Shown piece by piece: positions 1 through 12,381 of a stretch of 64,000 nt of DNA. The stretch spans positions 53,594-117,593 of the forward strand of contig JACCGJ010015339.1 in assembly GCA_013407085.1 (NCBI GenBank). Reading direction: 5' to 3'. Made by a program: the position numbers and the translations under genes. This stretch comes from Atriophallophorus winterbourni. Taxonomy: Eukaryota > Platyhelminthes > Trematoda > Plagiorchiida > Microphallidae. Below the pieces are notes generated by a model. It saw only the letters and a list, made by a program, of their open reading frames with translations. It did not search any database and had not been told where the DNA came from. Each line of letters begins with the position of its first letter. Within the stretch, counting starts at the first letter, position 1.

Positions 1-3000
1 TCAATTATTTATTCGTGATCATTGGGAGTATCTTGGGCGATAATTTCCCAAATACCTGTTTGAGTAGATTTAAAACACGTTGCTTTTTAAAGGCAGTGCT
101 AGTTCGAAGTGATGTTTTTATACTAGAGCATATCCAGATACCCAATTCTTTTTCTTCACTACAATTTTCAAGGAGATGCGAACCTATGTGATATGTGAAC
201 TCTACTCGATTCCCCACATTCATGATCCTGCATTTGTTGAAGTTAATCGGCAGTTTGTTCTTCAACGACCAGCTATGAAGCGTATGAAGATAATTTTGTA
301 ATATCAGACAGCCTTCTGGACCACGAATGCTGCGCCATATCTTCATGTCGTCCGCAAATAACAAAATGTTACATCAAACAATTTCCGGTATTTTATTGAC
401 ATAAACCAGAAAGAGGATCGGACCGAGGACTGAACCTTGGGGAACTCCGCTAGTTGCTGCGATTGGTTTGTATAATGCACCATCAACTCGTACATGATTT
501 ATGCGATTTGTTAGGTAGTCATTTAGCCAATTCAACAACTTTCTAGCGATACCAAGCCTTTCAAGCTTCTGCAGTATTCAACATGATCGAATGCTTTTGA
601 TATATCTAAGAAGCACGCGTGTATTGCTTGTCATTTATCTACCGATTTTGTCCAATCATCTAGCGTTACCAGTGAATTAGACAAACAGGAATAATTACGT
701 CTAAATCCATGCTGGTTCCTCAAAAGCAACTGATTATTCTTGAAATCTTTTATTAGATCGTCAACAATGAGTCGCTCGAGTAATTTTGAGATCACAGGTA
801 ACAGAGTAACGGGTGAGTAATTAGAAACATCGGAGCGATTTCCACCTTTGTAAATAGGAGAAATTATTTTTCGTTTCTAATCTGTAGGAATTACTCCAAT
901 TGACAGTGTTTGCTCGAACAAGTAAGTGGGTGGTTTGTATACCAAACTCGCAAATTGCTTCAATATTTTCGGAGATATTCCGTCGGCCCCAGGAGACTTT
1001 CCGGTTTTAAGATTAAATAAACTTTGAAGGACGCGTTTCGAAGTGACACTTATTTCACGTAGGAAAATTGTGTTTGAAAGTGTGGGATTTGGGATGTTTA
1101 CTGCATGTTCTATCGGGTTGAATTCCGATGAATAAACGTGGCTAAAGCATCAACAGTTTCTGCCGCAGTTGCTGTGTGTTGTGTGTTCACGGACGCTACT
1201 CCAGGTTTCACCTTAGCTTGATTCTTTTTTATTCCAGTCACATTTGTCTAGCCCGAGGTAACCTGACACTTCATTGGCCTATGTTTTATTTCATTGTTAG
1301 CACGCTATACATATTTTTATTGGTATTATGTGGATAAATTAATCTATTGCTGAAAATTCGTGAACACGAATAAAGTCATTTTTCTTCTTCTTCTTCTTAC
1401 CATACGATATATTATTTTGGGCTTTCGCTCCATCATTCTTGATATCACTTCTTCGAAGCACAACTTGTCTTGGATGAAAAATTTGTTTACTTTGTTCCGC
1501 AGTAAACTGAATGTTTCCCAGGTCTCTGATGATGGGTTTTGCCGATGGTGGCGCCAAGCAATATTCCTTAGCGTTAACAACTTACGAGTTCGGCTTCTTA
1601 GTTTGAATTCAAATTTTTTTCTTGAGTTCCTGAGGACAAATTCGGAGCTCACTTCGATTGAAATTTTAAGATTAGATATAAGCCATATCCAAAACTCATG
1701 TACGTTGCTGGTTTCCGGTTGGCAGTTAAACGTGTTTTTCAGAGCATCAATCAACGCAATGATGTTGATTCGCCTAACTCTTTTACGGGCATCATTCGTT
1801 CTTACAGCTTCAAACAGATAGTCAAACTGTATGACGACGAGATCACTTAGCTCCAGTGGACTTTGAGAAGCAAAGTTATTAATGTCGTGTTCATTGCTTT
1901 CCAGAACGAGATCCGAGAGTGAGGGTAAATTGTTTCCGCGGTAGCGGGTATTATATGCAACATGGTTATAAAGAGGAATATCGTCAAACAACTCACTGAA
2001 TGCGCGCTCCAGTGAGTTTTCTGGGTAAATGATACTGCACTGCAGATTATTTAAAGTGAAGTCACCCATAATCAAAAATCCACGAGTGTATCTGTAAGTA
2101 ACCATGGGAATTTTATCCAGTAGAGCTAGATTGTAAGTTTCCTGCGCAGACGGTGGGCGATATCTCACTCACTCACTCGCATGAGGCACATGAGGCGAAG
2201 ACAACTTCACGCCAGTGGTTCCGGTCTGCCGCTGTTTCCGTTGTCGTCTGCACCGTGAATCCTTGTGCATGTAGTTTGCGTTTCAACATTCTGCGCCAAG
2301 TTCCTTTGGGCCGTCCCCTTTTTCGTTTACCTCGCGGACGCCAGGAAATGGCTACCTTCGTATGCGAACTGGGATCCATCCTGCAAACATGACCGAACCA
2401 TCTCCACCGTCGTCTTTCGACTACGGTAGATACCACCTCTCGACCAGTTTTTCTCAGGAGCTCTTCATTCGAAATGGTGTGTGGCCAAAAAATTCGTAGA
2501 ATCCTTCTCAAGCACTTAGTTTGAAACACGTTCATTCTGCGCTCAACTGCAGCAGTCGTCGTCCAGCATTTAGCTGCATACAGCAACACACTCAGAACGT
2601 TGCTCTTGAAGAGTCTGATCTTCGTGTTAATGCTGAGAGCGGAGGATTTCCAAATGGAATTTAGCATGCAAAATGCTTGGTTCGCCTTCCCGATCCTTCT
2701 CCTGACCTCATCTTGACAGTAACCATTTACAGTAAGTTTGCTCCCAAGATAGACTGTATCTGTAACCTCACTGAGCGGTTGACCTTCCACGAACACTGGT
2801 GGTTGCTCCGGAACATTCTTCCGCATTACCTCCGATTTGCCAGCGTTAATTTCTAAACCCACCGTCTTGCCAATTTCGGATAGTCGATCGCTCTTGCTCG
2901 GGATGTCACTGATCTTGCACGCCAAGAGGGCACCATCACCCGCATAGTCCAGGTCTTCTAGCGGTCCTGGTAGGCGATATACTACTCCCAAAACACAGTC

Positions 3001-4560
3001 TTCGCCGTTAGCTAGTCAGATTGAGCACCAGAGGGTATCCAGTAACACGATGTCTGGATCCATAATCTCACGGCACAGAAGGTTTTGTCTATAATACAAA
3101 GCTACTTCTCCTCCTCTGGTTTCACGGTCATGACGAATAAGTGACATTCCTGGTTATTCTAGTTCACTATTTGTTTGCTGAGTCTGCAGCCACGTTTCCG
3201 TTACGGCGATGATGTCTGGTAAACATCTCAGAAAAACTGCACGCAGTTCACCGATTTTGTTTCCCATATATTGTGCGTTGGTGTAGATGCAGGTCATAGT
3301 TATTTTACTGAGCAAGGATGGGGTGTGAGGAAGAAGGCTGGCGTTGTGCAGAATATCTGTTATGCCGACTCCTCCAGAGTCGGCATCTGAAGGTTTTTTG
3401 CTTGCAAGGATACTTGATCTTTTTGAGATTGTACTGTTGAAATACAGTGATCTATAGTATCGGTTGAATTTGTTCTGACACGTCAACTACTGATTGACTT
3501 GGTTGTGTTTCTATTGAACTTCGTGGGGCATCTATATTTCCAATAATAAGTTTCGATGCGCGGCATTTGTCTGCGGCCCTTTTCCCAACGAGGTTTGACC
3601 GTGTTTAACATATCTTTACGCAAAAACGTTATTTTGAAGGGCTTACGACCGATGACGTTATCATTCGTAGATTTGGGAATGCGAAACGTGTCCGTCACAG
3701 CTACATCATGCAAGTCAAGTATATTACTGAGGAATCTCCATTGTAGCTGATCGTGTTTGCGCTGCACTGCTTTATCAGTTGCTTCATCAGCTTCTGGGAC
3801 TCCAAAAAGGATTAAACTTCGATCATCCCTCTGCTTCGTTTGGTCTTGTTGCTGTGAGTTCCGGGCCCTTTCCCACCAGGCCACATCAACCAAGATCCTT
3901 GCAGCGGTCTCTGAGAACTCCCTACGCAGAAGGAAAGCGGATAGTAAGATGTTTTCAAGATCCCTTTTAGAGTTGACCGTGATTTTAAGCAGCCTTGGCT
4001 GGTCCCGATTTGAGTAGGTAGGTTTACGATTCAGTCGCATCAATGATAGTGATTTAACTGGCTCCAAGTGCATGTTGTTGCACAATTTTCCATTCTTCTT
4101 TATCGTGCTTTAGCCTGTCCCCTAGTAAGGTGGCACTCGTTTCCTTTACGTTGGTGCTAATCACGCTTAGCTCATGGAGCGAATCTACATTGTGCGTTTG
4201 GCGTTTTCGCTGGCTGCTGGACGTTTCAAATGCTGTGGATGAAATACATATCATGTCAACTTTGGGATTATTTTGCACTATGACTTTTGGTATTGAAAGT
4301 AAGGGTTCTCGCTGAACCTTCAAATGAGCACTTGGCTTCGGCTTCGTATCTTGTTGCGTACCAGGGATGTTTTGGCCGAACGGGCCTTCAACAGTCGCAT
4401 TTATAAAGGTTGCCTTTTATTGAACAGATCGCTCCTCAAGACTCTCTGACACATTTGCAACAGCTGAACCTTCGTGTTGAAAGAATTAGCGATTATCAGA
4501 CTGGTATTATCGTCAGTGGTTTCCGGTTGTTCGAGCAGTTAAATCTGCGTTGGGCTTAGC
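1..4560 (-). mobile_element. Decayed CR1-type LINE, 5'-truncated, runs off the window start
   Basis: Reading the minus strand from 4,560 downward, pieces of a CR1 element follow in the correct order. ORF1 C-terminal half lies at 4,323-4,054 and 4,085-3,483, with the motifs ISTNVKE, DQPRLLKITV and LFGVPE shared with the better copy at 24-29 kb. The endonuclease starts at 3,486-3,154 (IYTNAQ, VTETWL) and continues to 3,006. After an RTE insertion it resumes at 2,163-1,344 (MGDF, DLVLES). Reverse transcriptase follows at about 1,010 (KSPGADGI), 450 ([10 protein letters not shown]) and 364-5 (MLFADD). Many frameshifts and stops break it, so it cannot make protein. No PHD finger is visible, so the 5' end seems lost near 4,560. 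This is established CR1 architecture; the exact clade is inferred. Confidence 0.88.
2164..2968 (-). mobile_element. 5'-truncated RTE-type LINE nested in the CR1
   Basis: The minus strand encodes the last part of an RTE-like reverse transcriptase in one open frame of about 265 residues. Visible motifs are INAGKSEVM, VYLGSKLTVNG, LLYAAKCWT, RRWRWFGHVCRM, GRPKGTWRR and RNHWREVVFASC, the usual C-terminal series of RTE elements. The catalytic aspartate box reads YAGD instead of the normal F/YADD, so this copy is dead. The 3' end is a short GAGT tandem repeat at 2,164-2,177. Near-identical 12-bp sequences (ggtgggcgatat at 2,152-2,163, ggtaggcgatat at 2,969-2,980) flank it and cut one CR1 endonuclease codon run, so they are a target-site duplication with one later mutation. 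Confidence 0.87.
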
Positions 4561-5624
4561 TCGATAAAAGAATGTCAATATTAAAGATATATCTATGACT
4601 GAAATTATAATGAGTAATTACTAATAATTGAACATGCATTACTGGTGAATCGGTGGAGTTCGTTGCGATTTTAACTTACCATTGACAAACGAACACTATG
4701 ATAATATAAACATGTGTAATCACTTTTTCTGTGGCTGTATCGAAACATCACAAAACATTTAGTATTGCATCACTGCTGGATAATTGCGTGGCCTTTCGGT
4801 AACGAAAGATTACATGTTGTAGATGTGGAAAATGCACTGGTAAAGATTTTCTCAGAACAACTCTTAATTGACGCTCAGAATGCCACATTCCATCATGACA
4901 CACGAAAAGGACATGGTGAAAAGCGCGACAACAAAATGGACATCCCACATAAATTCGCGGGACACACACTGGGAGAACTGTGTGAGTAAGGCTTAAGTGA
5001 CAACACGTCTGAAAACAGCATCTATCAAACAAAATACAATTCAAATTGATTGGTCTAATGATCCCGACAAAATGAAGGCTTGAATTTAACCAGCTAGCGA
5101 GAAATCTACTGCGAAAACCAAACGTTATAACTATCGGAAAAGGAGTACTGAGTATTTTCTCCTGGTTATAAGGTTTGTATACTAAAGGACGTCGTTCATT
5201 GTCATGCACGTAGTGAACGCTTTCTATTGTGAAGTGGAATTTCGTAGTCGATACAAGTGACGTTTTGATGGTTGACCTTGAGGGGGATTGTTACGCAATT
5301 GATTTTGGGGGAGGAACGTTTTTTGGAGTGTGGAAGCCTTTTGATCGCGCGTGCTTCCGGCGTGAAAAAGTGAACAAAAGTTGACTTCATGTAACTTGAA
5401 ATAATGATCACCACTCACATTATTATTTAGGTTACATTAACATCATATGTTTTCAAATTTCAGTGTTTATAAAACACTTTTTGACTCGTGATTTTGCTCT
5501 CAAACGATATATTAATGAAAGCCGGTTGAAAGAAATGCCTATGATATTTGATTAAAACATTTACATGCCTAAAATAATAAACCCAATGAACCTCTCTAAT
5601 TATAAGCAATACGTTTGACCTGTA
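4561..5624. other. No recognisable gene or element
   Basis: This stretch between the truncated CR1 and block C has only short open frames with no family signature (the longest is about 150 codons on the minus strand at 5,209-4,748). I see no splice-bounded exon, no repeat shared with the rest of the window and no RNA gene. Confidence 0.5.
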
Positions 5625-8600
5625 TTGATAAATTTTCATTTAAGGTGCGCCAATATGATTAAAAGTGTCTTGACTGTGAGGTTTTACGTTTTTCTTTATT
5701 GTGGAATTCACACGACAAATTATATATTCTGCGTAAAAACAAATACTAAACCTTCCGATGTAATCAAATCTACTCAGTGTAATGATGATCACATATTTTT
5801 TGGGAGAATTCTAGCCCGATGTTTTCACAAGGTTCGAGTGATTGAGATGTTTTAATAGAAATTTGTAATGAACCTGAATTCATAATTTCACGTTTTCCTT
5901 TCACTTGAACCATGCATAACGTATTCAAAATTTATATGACAAAACATGGAACCCGTATAATCCAGCATGCGCACAAATAAGGTTTTCATCGTAAGCTATT
6001 CTCACAAATGATAATGACATCACGAAATCTTTTAACCCTTATTACATACGCAAGAATCACGGTCTGTCCGGCTGCTACCCAAGTTGATACGTTTTGCCGT
6101 ACGGCGAGAGCACTGAAAAAGCTAATATCCAAAAATCACGCAAGTTAGTTGCACTAAACTTCATCCAAGAAGTTAAATAATTCGATCTATGCCCATCTGT
6201 TTCACAGCAGTTACTAGGTGTTCCCGAATATGGGTTCACAGTGGTTTACACAGTTCTCTGCTACATGTAACAAAGTATTAGCTGGGTTGTTCGGATGATG
6301 GCATTGACAACAGCCATGAATCACTCAGGCGAGAAGTTTGTGATCGCTGATTATCTTGGCTAACATTGACATCGACCATTCGAGTTTCCACAAAATCACG
6401 AGACATTTGTTCCGTTAAATACTTGATGACGCTCATATTCATTGGCCATTTGTCACTTCACATAAGACTTTGTGTTGTAAAAGCTGATGTAAACTATCGG
6501 ATATGATATATGTGTCTCATATTGTGTCTTTTAATCAAGGAATGCGAAATTGTATTAGGATGAATTTGTTTTAATTACCTTTTCAATTCACTGAAACAAC
6601 CCCGTCATTCACAAAAGCAACTTTTAGAAAATATCAACCAATGTATTTGTCTAAGAAACACTTGAATTTACATCCGGTAAGATAAACCGCAGTACTTTAT
6701 ATTTTCACCCAAGTCGAAGCATATTAAAACCTCTAGCGGGTCTCGACCTCTCATATGCATCCCGTGCAGCATCCCCTGCAACAAATTTTCGATAATATGA
6801 AATCAATTTAAATTCATATTTATACAAAATTAATTAGATTAATAATAGTGGAGTTGCCAAGAGATATATTATAATAAGGGGGAGATAATGAGGCTAGGTT
6901 GAGTACATTTTATTCCATCGAAGTTGCAAGAAGACGTCAACAACCGTCAAATTTAGGCAATTTTGGCAAAAGCATTAAAAGCTAAATAGATCCGCTTCTG
7001 CTCACAAGTAATGCTTTCAAAATTAGGTATTATCTGCCGAGAAACCGACAAATCGACAAAGTTTTGATGGCCTCATACAATGTGGCGTATAAAGAAAGCA
7101 AGTCCAAGATACCGCATACATTTGCAGTAGAGGTGATAAAGCCATGTGTATTGAAGTTGGCGAAAACATCGGAGGCACTATAAAGGGTTTGAGAGAATAT
7201 TAGAATATTTTAGGGGTGCCAGACATCCACAAGTTTTGAAAATCACTGCTCCAAAATCACTACAGTTCATATAACGTAAGACTCTATTCAAAGCCTGAGT
7301 CGAAGTGTGATCAAAGACAAACGTTGGAGGCGCTAGTAGTAGACTGAGATATTGTTTTACACAATCGTCTCACACTTATGAAATAAACTATCAATCATTA
7401 TTCCATGCTAGATTTATTCAAACGCTGCGACTTACAACTTGTAACCGGATGATTTCTCATTTGATGTGATATACTGATGACGCAAATACGTGATTTCATT
7501 CTTGTGGGAAGCGACAGGTTGAAGCAACATACCAAATATAATAAGGCCGTTCAAGATCTATGCATATTAATTTAGAATGTCGGATATTCTGCGTTGTTGC
7601 TGTGGATAAACTAGGTTAGAACTTGTTCAGTGCATTTGCAACTGTTCCTTCCTGAGGTGTGTAAACAGCAGGGAACCGGTCGATGTGTTTAAGTGGATGA
7701 AAATTCATGCAAATGAGAATTTACTCTGTGGACATTTATAACTGACGTTCAAAAAACATTAGAAAACTCACTTTTGTCTACGTAACTTGGAATCTGTAAT
7801 TGAGCGAATGATAAGAAAAGATTGATAAATAGGTGTATGTGAATTATGAATGAAGTAATTATAGCAATAACAGCAAAAATAATAACAAACTGTTACGACT
7901 GCATGTGCTGCACGATGTGAATGTTTTGTGGGTCTCTTAAAGAATAGCATTTTACCCGCGTAGTTTACTTCGGAACAGATATTTTTTCTAATTCGGATTC
8001 CTAAACCGATATTACATTACAATTAGTGAGGGAATAATTTCAGAGTTTGACGAATCGCAGCTGGACCACCGTATCAACTGAAAATGCTGAAAGTGATTAC
8101 AAAAACAAGATTGCTGTCTCTAATGTACAAGCATGTCTGAGGATGCAAGTTCGTGCTGTCATTCTTAAATAACTGAAAAACCAGGAATTTAAGCTCTTTC
8201 AACAAGTGTATCATGAAATTAGCCGAATGAAAAGTATTACCCGAAATTCCAATTACCGGCTTGCTTATGTTCATCACAGATCACAATACGAAAGTCTCAC
8301 CTACACGGAAATACCAATTAATATCTTTTAATATTCCCGGGAACCAGCAACCTGAAACCTACAGTTTATAAAACAAGAGCCAGAAGCTGTTAAACGAAGG
8401 TCACAGAAAACCTTACTGAAAAGTCCCAAACGAACATTATATTTATCGCTGAACACATTTAGTCTCCCTTAGACGTAACCTCAATGCATTGTGGAGTCAA
8501 CAGACCGGATCGGAAACAAATACGAACCACCCCGCGCACGCGAAACCCACTGAATACTGTGATTTAGAATCCCTACAACAAAACCTATGTTAATGGAGTT

Positions 8601-9065
8601 CGAAAAATGGAGGTACCGATTAAGAGGCACACATGCAAACAAAAAACAAGCTTACCTCTGGTTCATCGTGCTCATATTGGTCATCCGTATCTGTAGCAAA
8701 AGGTAAGATTTTAAATTAGTATCACAGAAAATCAACTTCTTTTCTTTACTGAAAATAAAACGGGGTCACATACCGTATGGTCGAGCGTCTACTAGTTTGA
8801 TGCCTATAAGGCACAAAAATCACATTACTGCAACACAGAATTTCATGGTCGTGTCTACCTGTGGGATAAGATATGAATTCATTTTTGCAGTCCTTGTGTA
8901 TCTATATGCACGTTTGCGTACTTTTGACGAACAACAACATGTTTCAGGGATATGCGATACTTAAAAAACTACCACATGATGTGTTCTCAAGTGGATGGTT
9001 TTGAAAACAATCGAAGTTCATTGTACTTTCATACGGAAAAGCACTTTTAAAATAAGTATTCTCAG
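5625..9065 (-). repeat. Block C: inverted, diverged copy of blocks A and B
   Basis: Read on the minus strand, this region lines up with block A from its TATA region (9,065 corresponds to about 12,125), through the four exons, to the sequence after the gene (6,340-6,440 matches 15,350-15,420; 6,040-6,100 matches 15,690-15,750). From 6,060 down to 5,625 it matches 17,785-18,180 of block A. The CR1/RTE chimera of block A (about 15,780-17,780) is absent, so C keeps the pre-insertion arrangement. Divergence is much higher than between A and B. Confidence 0.85.
6705..8846 (-). pseudogene. Broken copy C of the small-exon secreted-protein gene
   Basis: All four exons of the family can be placed: exon 1 8,846-8,774 (73 nt), exon 2 8,690-8,656 (35 nt), exon 3 7,651-7,612 (40 nt), exon 4 6,775-6,705. 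Splice sites keep GT and AG. Exon 1 starts MKFCVAVM and then hits TGA at codon 9, inside the signal peptide. Exon 3 ends its frame with TAA near its 3' end. The promoter TATA box is also degraded (TATAGATA instead of TATAAATA). Exon 2 still encodes an acidic 12-residue stretch (DTDDQYEHDEPE) very close to the other copies. Two stops plus a decayed TATA box make it a pseudogene. The exon 4 frame would end in NMLRLG. Exon 3 and 4 limits are inferred from alignment to copies A and B. Confidence 0.6.
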
Positions 9066-9189
9066 TTGTATGTAAATAATTGTGTTCAGTATCCTCAACT
9101 TTTAAAACCTTCGCACTTAGTGAAATGTTTAAGACTTTTTCCAAAATTCTTTGTTCGGTCTGCAAGAGCGGCTTATGTGATGAGTTTAT

Positions 9190-9850
9190 TACGTTAGAAA
9201 ATTAAACAGCCATATTATCAATTGAATTATTAGAATTAAATTTTTCCTATGAATTTACCAGTGTGGTGAATTTAATTTTCGACTTCCTCTAAATTACTCT
9301 GTCAGTGTGGCCAAAATCTCGGTGGGTTTTCCAAAGATTGTGTAGTAATCCACATAAGAAAACTCTCCTCGCAATTCCGACTTCAACCTGAAGGCTTACG
9401 ATCGCGTGTATTCAGATATATGTTGGACTTGTTAATCTACTTTTGATATTAAAATAACTTTGTATGCGATTCCGGTAGTAATCATGAATGCGCTCCAATT
9501 ATCTGAAGGTTTGACCACAAGCTTTTTCAGGCATTCGAGATATTAAATGCTGGTAATGACGCTGTCTACAAGCTGGATAGGGAGAATATATCCACGATTT
9601 GGATTCCGGTTCTGCAGCGGATCAACATTAACGTGCTTGACCCCTAGTGTGCGCACGAATTATGCAAACGAGTACATCTGTCAGCGGATGTAATTCACAC
9701 CAAAACAATTGAAGGCATACCATGGCCTGTGTAGTTTTTAAACAGATTAGATTTGAACAAGTGAATGCAATTTAAATCCAGATCGCTTTACGTAAGATCA
9801 CCCTTGTCAGAAGTTGAAGGTTACCAATCAACTACTCTAATTGAACCATT
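9190..9850 (-). repeat. Inverted repeat partner of 57,790-58,200
   Basis: The minus strand of 9,850-9,560 aligns with the plus strand of 57,790-58,170: shared anchors are the stretch around ttggtaacgttt (57,828 against 9,815-9,830), cacaggccatg (57,925 against 9,722-9,733) and gacagatgtactcg (58,052 against 9,670-9,683). It continues the outer palindrome arms beyond blocks C and B. No gene is visible in it. Confidence 0.7.
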
Positions 9851-11040
9851 AAGAATCAAGAATCAAGATTTATGGTGATAAAAAGCTAATGCTTTACAGG
9901 TACCATTGAATGACAACTATTGCGAAAAAATTAATCAAAATCACATTGTTAATGTTTTTTGGGTTCGTGTTGCTTCAATACACCGGGCCAAATTCAGGGT
10001 TTTGTTTGACGTATGCATCCAATTTCGCTTTGAAAACATCAATTGTCGTTGGATTCACAACATCTTGCGGGAGCGCATTCCATAGAACCACTACGTTTTT
10101 TGATGTATTGATTGCTTCCGTTTCGGTGGGAACGCTGCCGTCTACCGCCCCCAGCCACGAATGTGTCTGACTCATGGTACTTGGTCTTGGTTGACAAAGT
10201 CTAATGTCTTCCGTTAATGCACGTTTTGCTATTTTCCATTCGGACTTGACAAAGTCAGCCATGTCGGTAGTTAAAAAGGTAATCCTGAGAGGTTTCGGTC
10301 CGCTTCCTTTATGGTTTATTGAAAAAGGCACCCGGCAATTTTCAGTGATCACAACGTTAGAAATATTAAGCAAAGACGCAACGTAACGCCACTGCTTGAA
10401 GTCATGATCTGCTGTTTCCTGTCCCGATGCTTCAGTGGTATTTTCTGGTACCCCAAGTAGAACCATACTCCGCGATACCGTTTTTTTCCTTAGTGTTTGA
10501 GGCACCCTTTCGTTCCCACCATGGCACATCAGGATATATCCGGCAATTTGAAGTCGGATCCGTCTTTAGTCGGTACGAATTTAGCAGTATGTTTTCGATA
10601 TCAGCCTCGCACTTCAGTGTGACTCTTAGTAACCGAGGTTGATCACTATGAGGTGAGGTGGAATGGCGAGTTAGACGAATCAGTTTGTCAGGAGTAACAT
10701 GCTCAATTTGCAACTGTTGACAAATTTGAGACCATATGTCGAGGTCGTGTTTGTGTTTTCTATCTAACAAGCTCTCGCCGGACTCTTTAACATTCGTACA
10801 TATTACGCTTAATGAATGAGAGTGCTTGTCGCGTGTCCGGTCATTCTTCATAGAAAGTGAGGCTTTTTGATTTAGGTTTAGTGTGCCAGGCTCAGATTGT
10901 GCAGCGGAGGTCGACCGCAAAAGCATTTCTCTGTATGATTTTTGTACCACCGGGGGCGTTTCAATTGGTGCCGAATCGGTGCAGATAACATTAAGCGAAG
11001 TATTTTTCGTGGCAACTTTGGCCAAGGCTGCCACACAAAA
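9850..11040 (-). mobile_element. Internally deleted CR1 derivative: ORF1 joined to the ORF2 C-terminus and 3' tail
   Basis: The minus strand carries CR1 ORF1 from 11,034 to about 10,080 (motifs SVICTNVKES, DQPRLLRVTL, DVPWWERK, LLGVPEN, FKQWRYVASLL), with one frameshift near 10,500. Within the same open frame the protein then switches to the extreme C-terminus of ORF2 (VVLWNALPQDVV, FKAKLDAYVKQN), followed by a 3' tail with tandem cttgatt units at 9,853-9,869. Everything between, meaning the endonuclease and reverse transcriptase, is absent. The tail repeat matches the type seen at 29,195. The copy therefore looks like a short internally deleted, non-autonomous element rather than a random truncation. 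Confidence 0.8.
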
Positions 11041-11527
11041 TGTTTATTATTTTGATAACATAATTCATAGCATTTTTAGAACAAGCGCAAAAAATGATCC
11101 AGAAACACTTTGAAACCCGATTCCGATGAAATCAGACTAACTTAATTTGTTATTTGCGCGACGAATACATAAACAAATTAGACAAGAAATTTTTATATTT
11201 GAAACAAATGCAGTAGTTTTAGTGTATTTTAAACAAAACTGATTTAAGTCCTAGAACAATAAACACAATTAGGTTAAATACATTGGTGGCGCACTGAAAT
11301 ACAAGATCTATCTGCTTCTCGTGCTCCACGTAGAAGTTAAAACTCAATTCAAACTAAAATTTATAGGCACCTATGTAAGATCCTCAGAAATGTACACGAA
11401 GTGGTTCACGGCGCACTATGTTCGGAGCACGCCACTTGAATTTCGCTTATCAACGATAAATATCCTCTGCATGGTTTTGACTGAATCTTCGACCAATAAA
11501 TGTTGAATCTTACGTTTAGAGGCGGCT
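11041..11527. other. No recognisable gene
   Basis: AT-rich sequence between two mobile-element derivatives. The open frames are short and lack family motifs, and I see no duplicated partner elsewhere in the window. Confidence 0.5.
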
Positions 11528-11542
11528 ATCGTCAGCTGTCGG

Positions 11543-11909
11543 AACTCCGCCAAGGACGGTCCCAAGCCCGTCTGATAAAGGAGGAGGGTTGGGCTTAGGG
11601 CTAGCAACCCTATCCCGTAAAACCTACATTACTACGGAAACGATGACAACAGATCCGTGGTTCGGTCATGTCTGCAAGATGTAACCCAGTTCGCATACGA
11701 AGGTAGCCATGCACTGGCCTCCGCAAGGTAAACGAAAAAGGGGATGGCCCAAGGAAACTTGGCGCAGAACGTTGGAACGCGAACTACATGCACAATGATT
11801 CACGGTGCAGACGGCAAAAGAAGCTGCGACAGACCGGAACCACTGGCGTGAAGTTGTCTTCGCCTCATGTGCCACCCGGCACGGGAGGATTGAATGAATG
11901 AATGAATGA
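11543..11909 (+). mobile_element. Internally deleted RTE derivative with 15-bp target-site duplication
   Basis: The first about 125 bp (11,543-11,665) match the RTE-like 5' fragment seen on the minus strand at 15,890-16,028 and 63,240-63,380 (shared stretches ggacggtccc, gggcttagggct, accctatcccgtaaaacctac). From 11,662 onward the sequence switches to the RTE 3' end (GHVC, then the lysine-rich GRPKGTW and NHWREVV region, degraded), ending in four TGAA units. The whole is flanked by exact 15-bp copies of ATCGTCAGCTGTCGG at 11,528-11,542 and 11,910-11,924. Because both element ends lie inside one target-site duplication, the deletion happened before insertion: this is a transposed deletion derivative. 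Confidence 0.88.
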
Positions 11910-12320
11910 ATCGTCAGCTGTCGGGACCACCAGGAATATGCATTTGTGAAGTGTTCACCAAACTATCAAATTCTAATCGTGTTGTTCGTCTGACCGGCGG
12001 CATCTCTTATGGTCGCGGAAACGATTTGATCCAAATAACGGGACGTATCCTCCGATAGAGTATAAGCTAAAACTGATGTTGCATGCCGAGGTGCTACCTT
12101 GTTCTATAGCTAAAATGATAACTGAGAATACTTATTTTAAAAGTGCTTTTCCGTATGAAAGTACAATGAACTCCGATTGTTTTCAAAACCATCCACTTGA
12201 GAACACATCATGTGAATGACGGAAAAGCATGCAAATGAATATTTTGCATTATGTGGTAGTTTTTTAAGTATCGCATGTCCTGAAACATGTTGTTGTTCGT
12301 TGAAAGTACGCAAACGTGTG

Positions 12321-12328
12321 TATAAATA
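12321..12328 (+). promoter_or_regulatory. TATA box of gene A
   Basis: TATAAATA lies 54 bp upstream of the ATG at 12,382, a fitting distance for a TATA promoter with a leader of about 30 nt. It is kept in copy B (59,664-59,671) and altered to TATAGATA in pseudogene C. Confidence 0.55.
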
Positions 12329-12381
12329 CACAACGAATGCAAACGTGAATTCAAATCATAATCCAACTGGTAGACGCGAGC

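Noticed and set aside
1378..1398. Short CTT repeat
   Set aside because: A minor microsatellite inside dead CR1 sequence, with no partner or function visible.
2173..2991. A single 272-residue protein on the minus strand
   Set aside because: Its first residues are CR1 endonuclease and the rest is truncated RTE with a mutated catalytic box; it is an accident of nested insertion.
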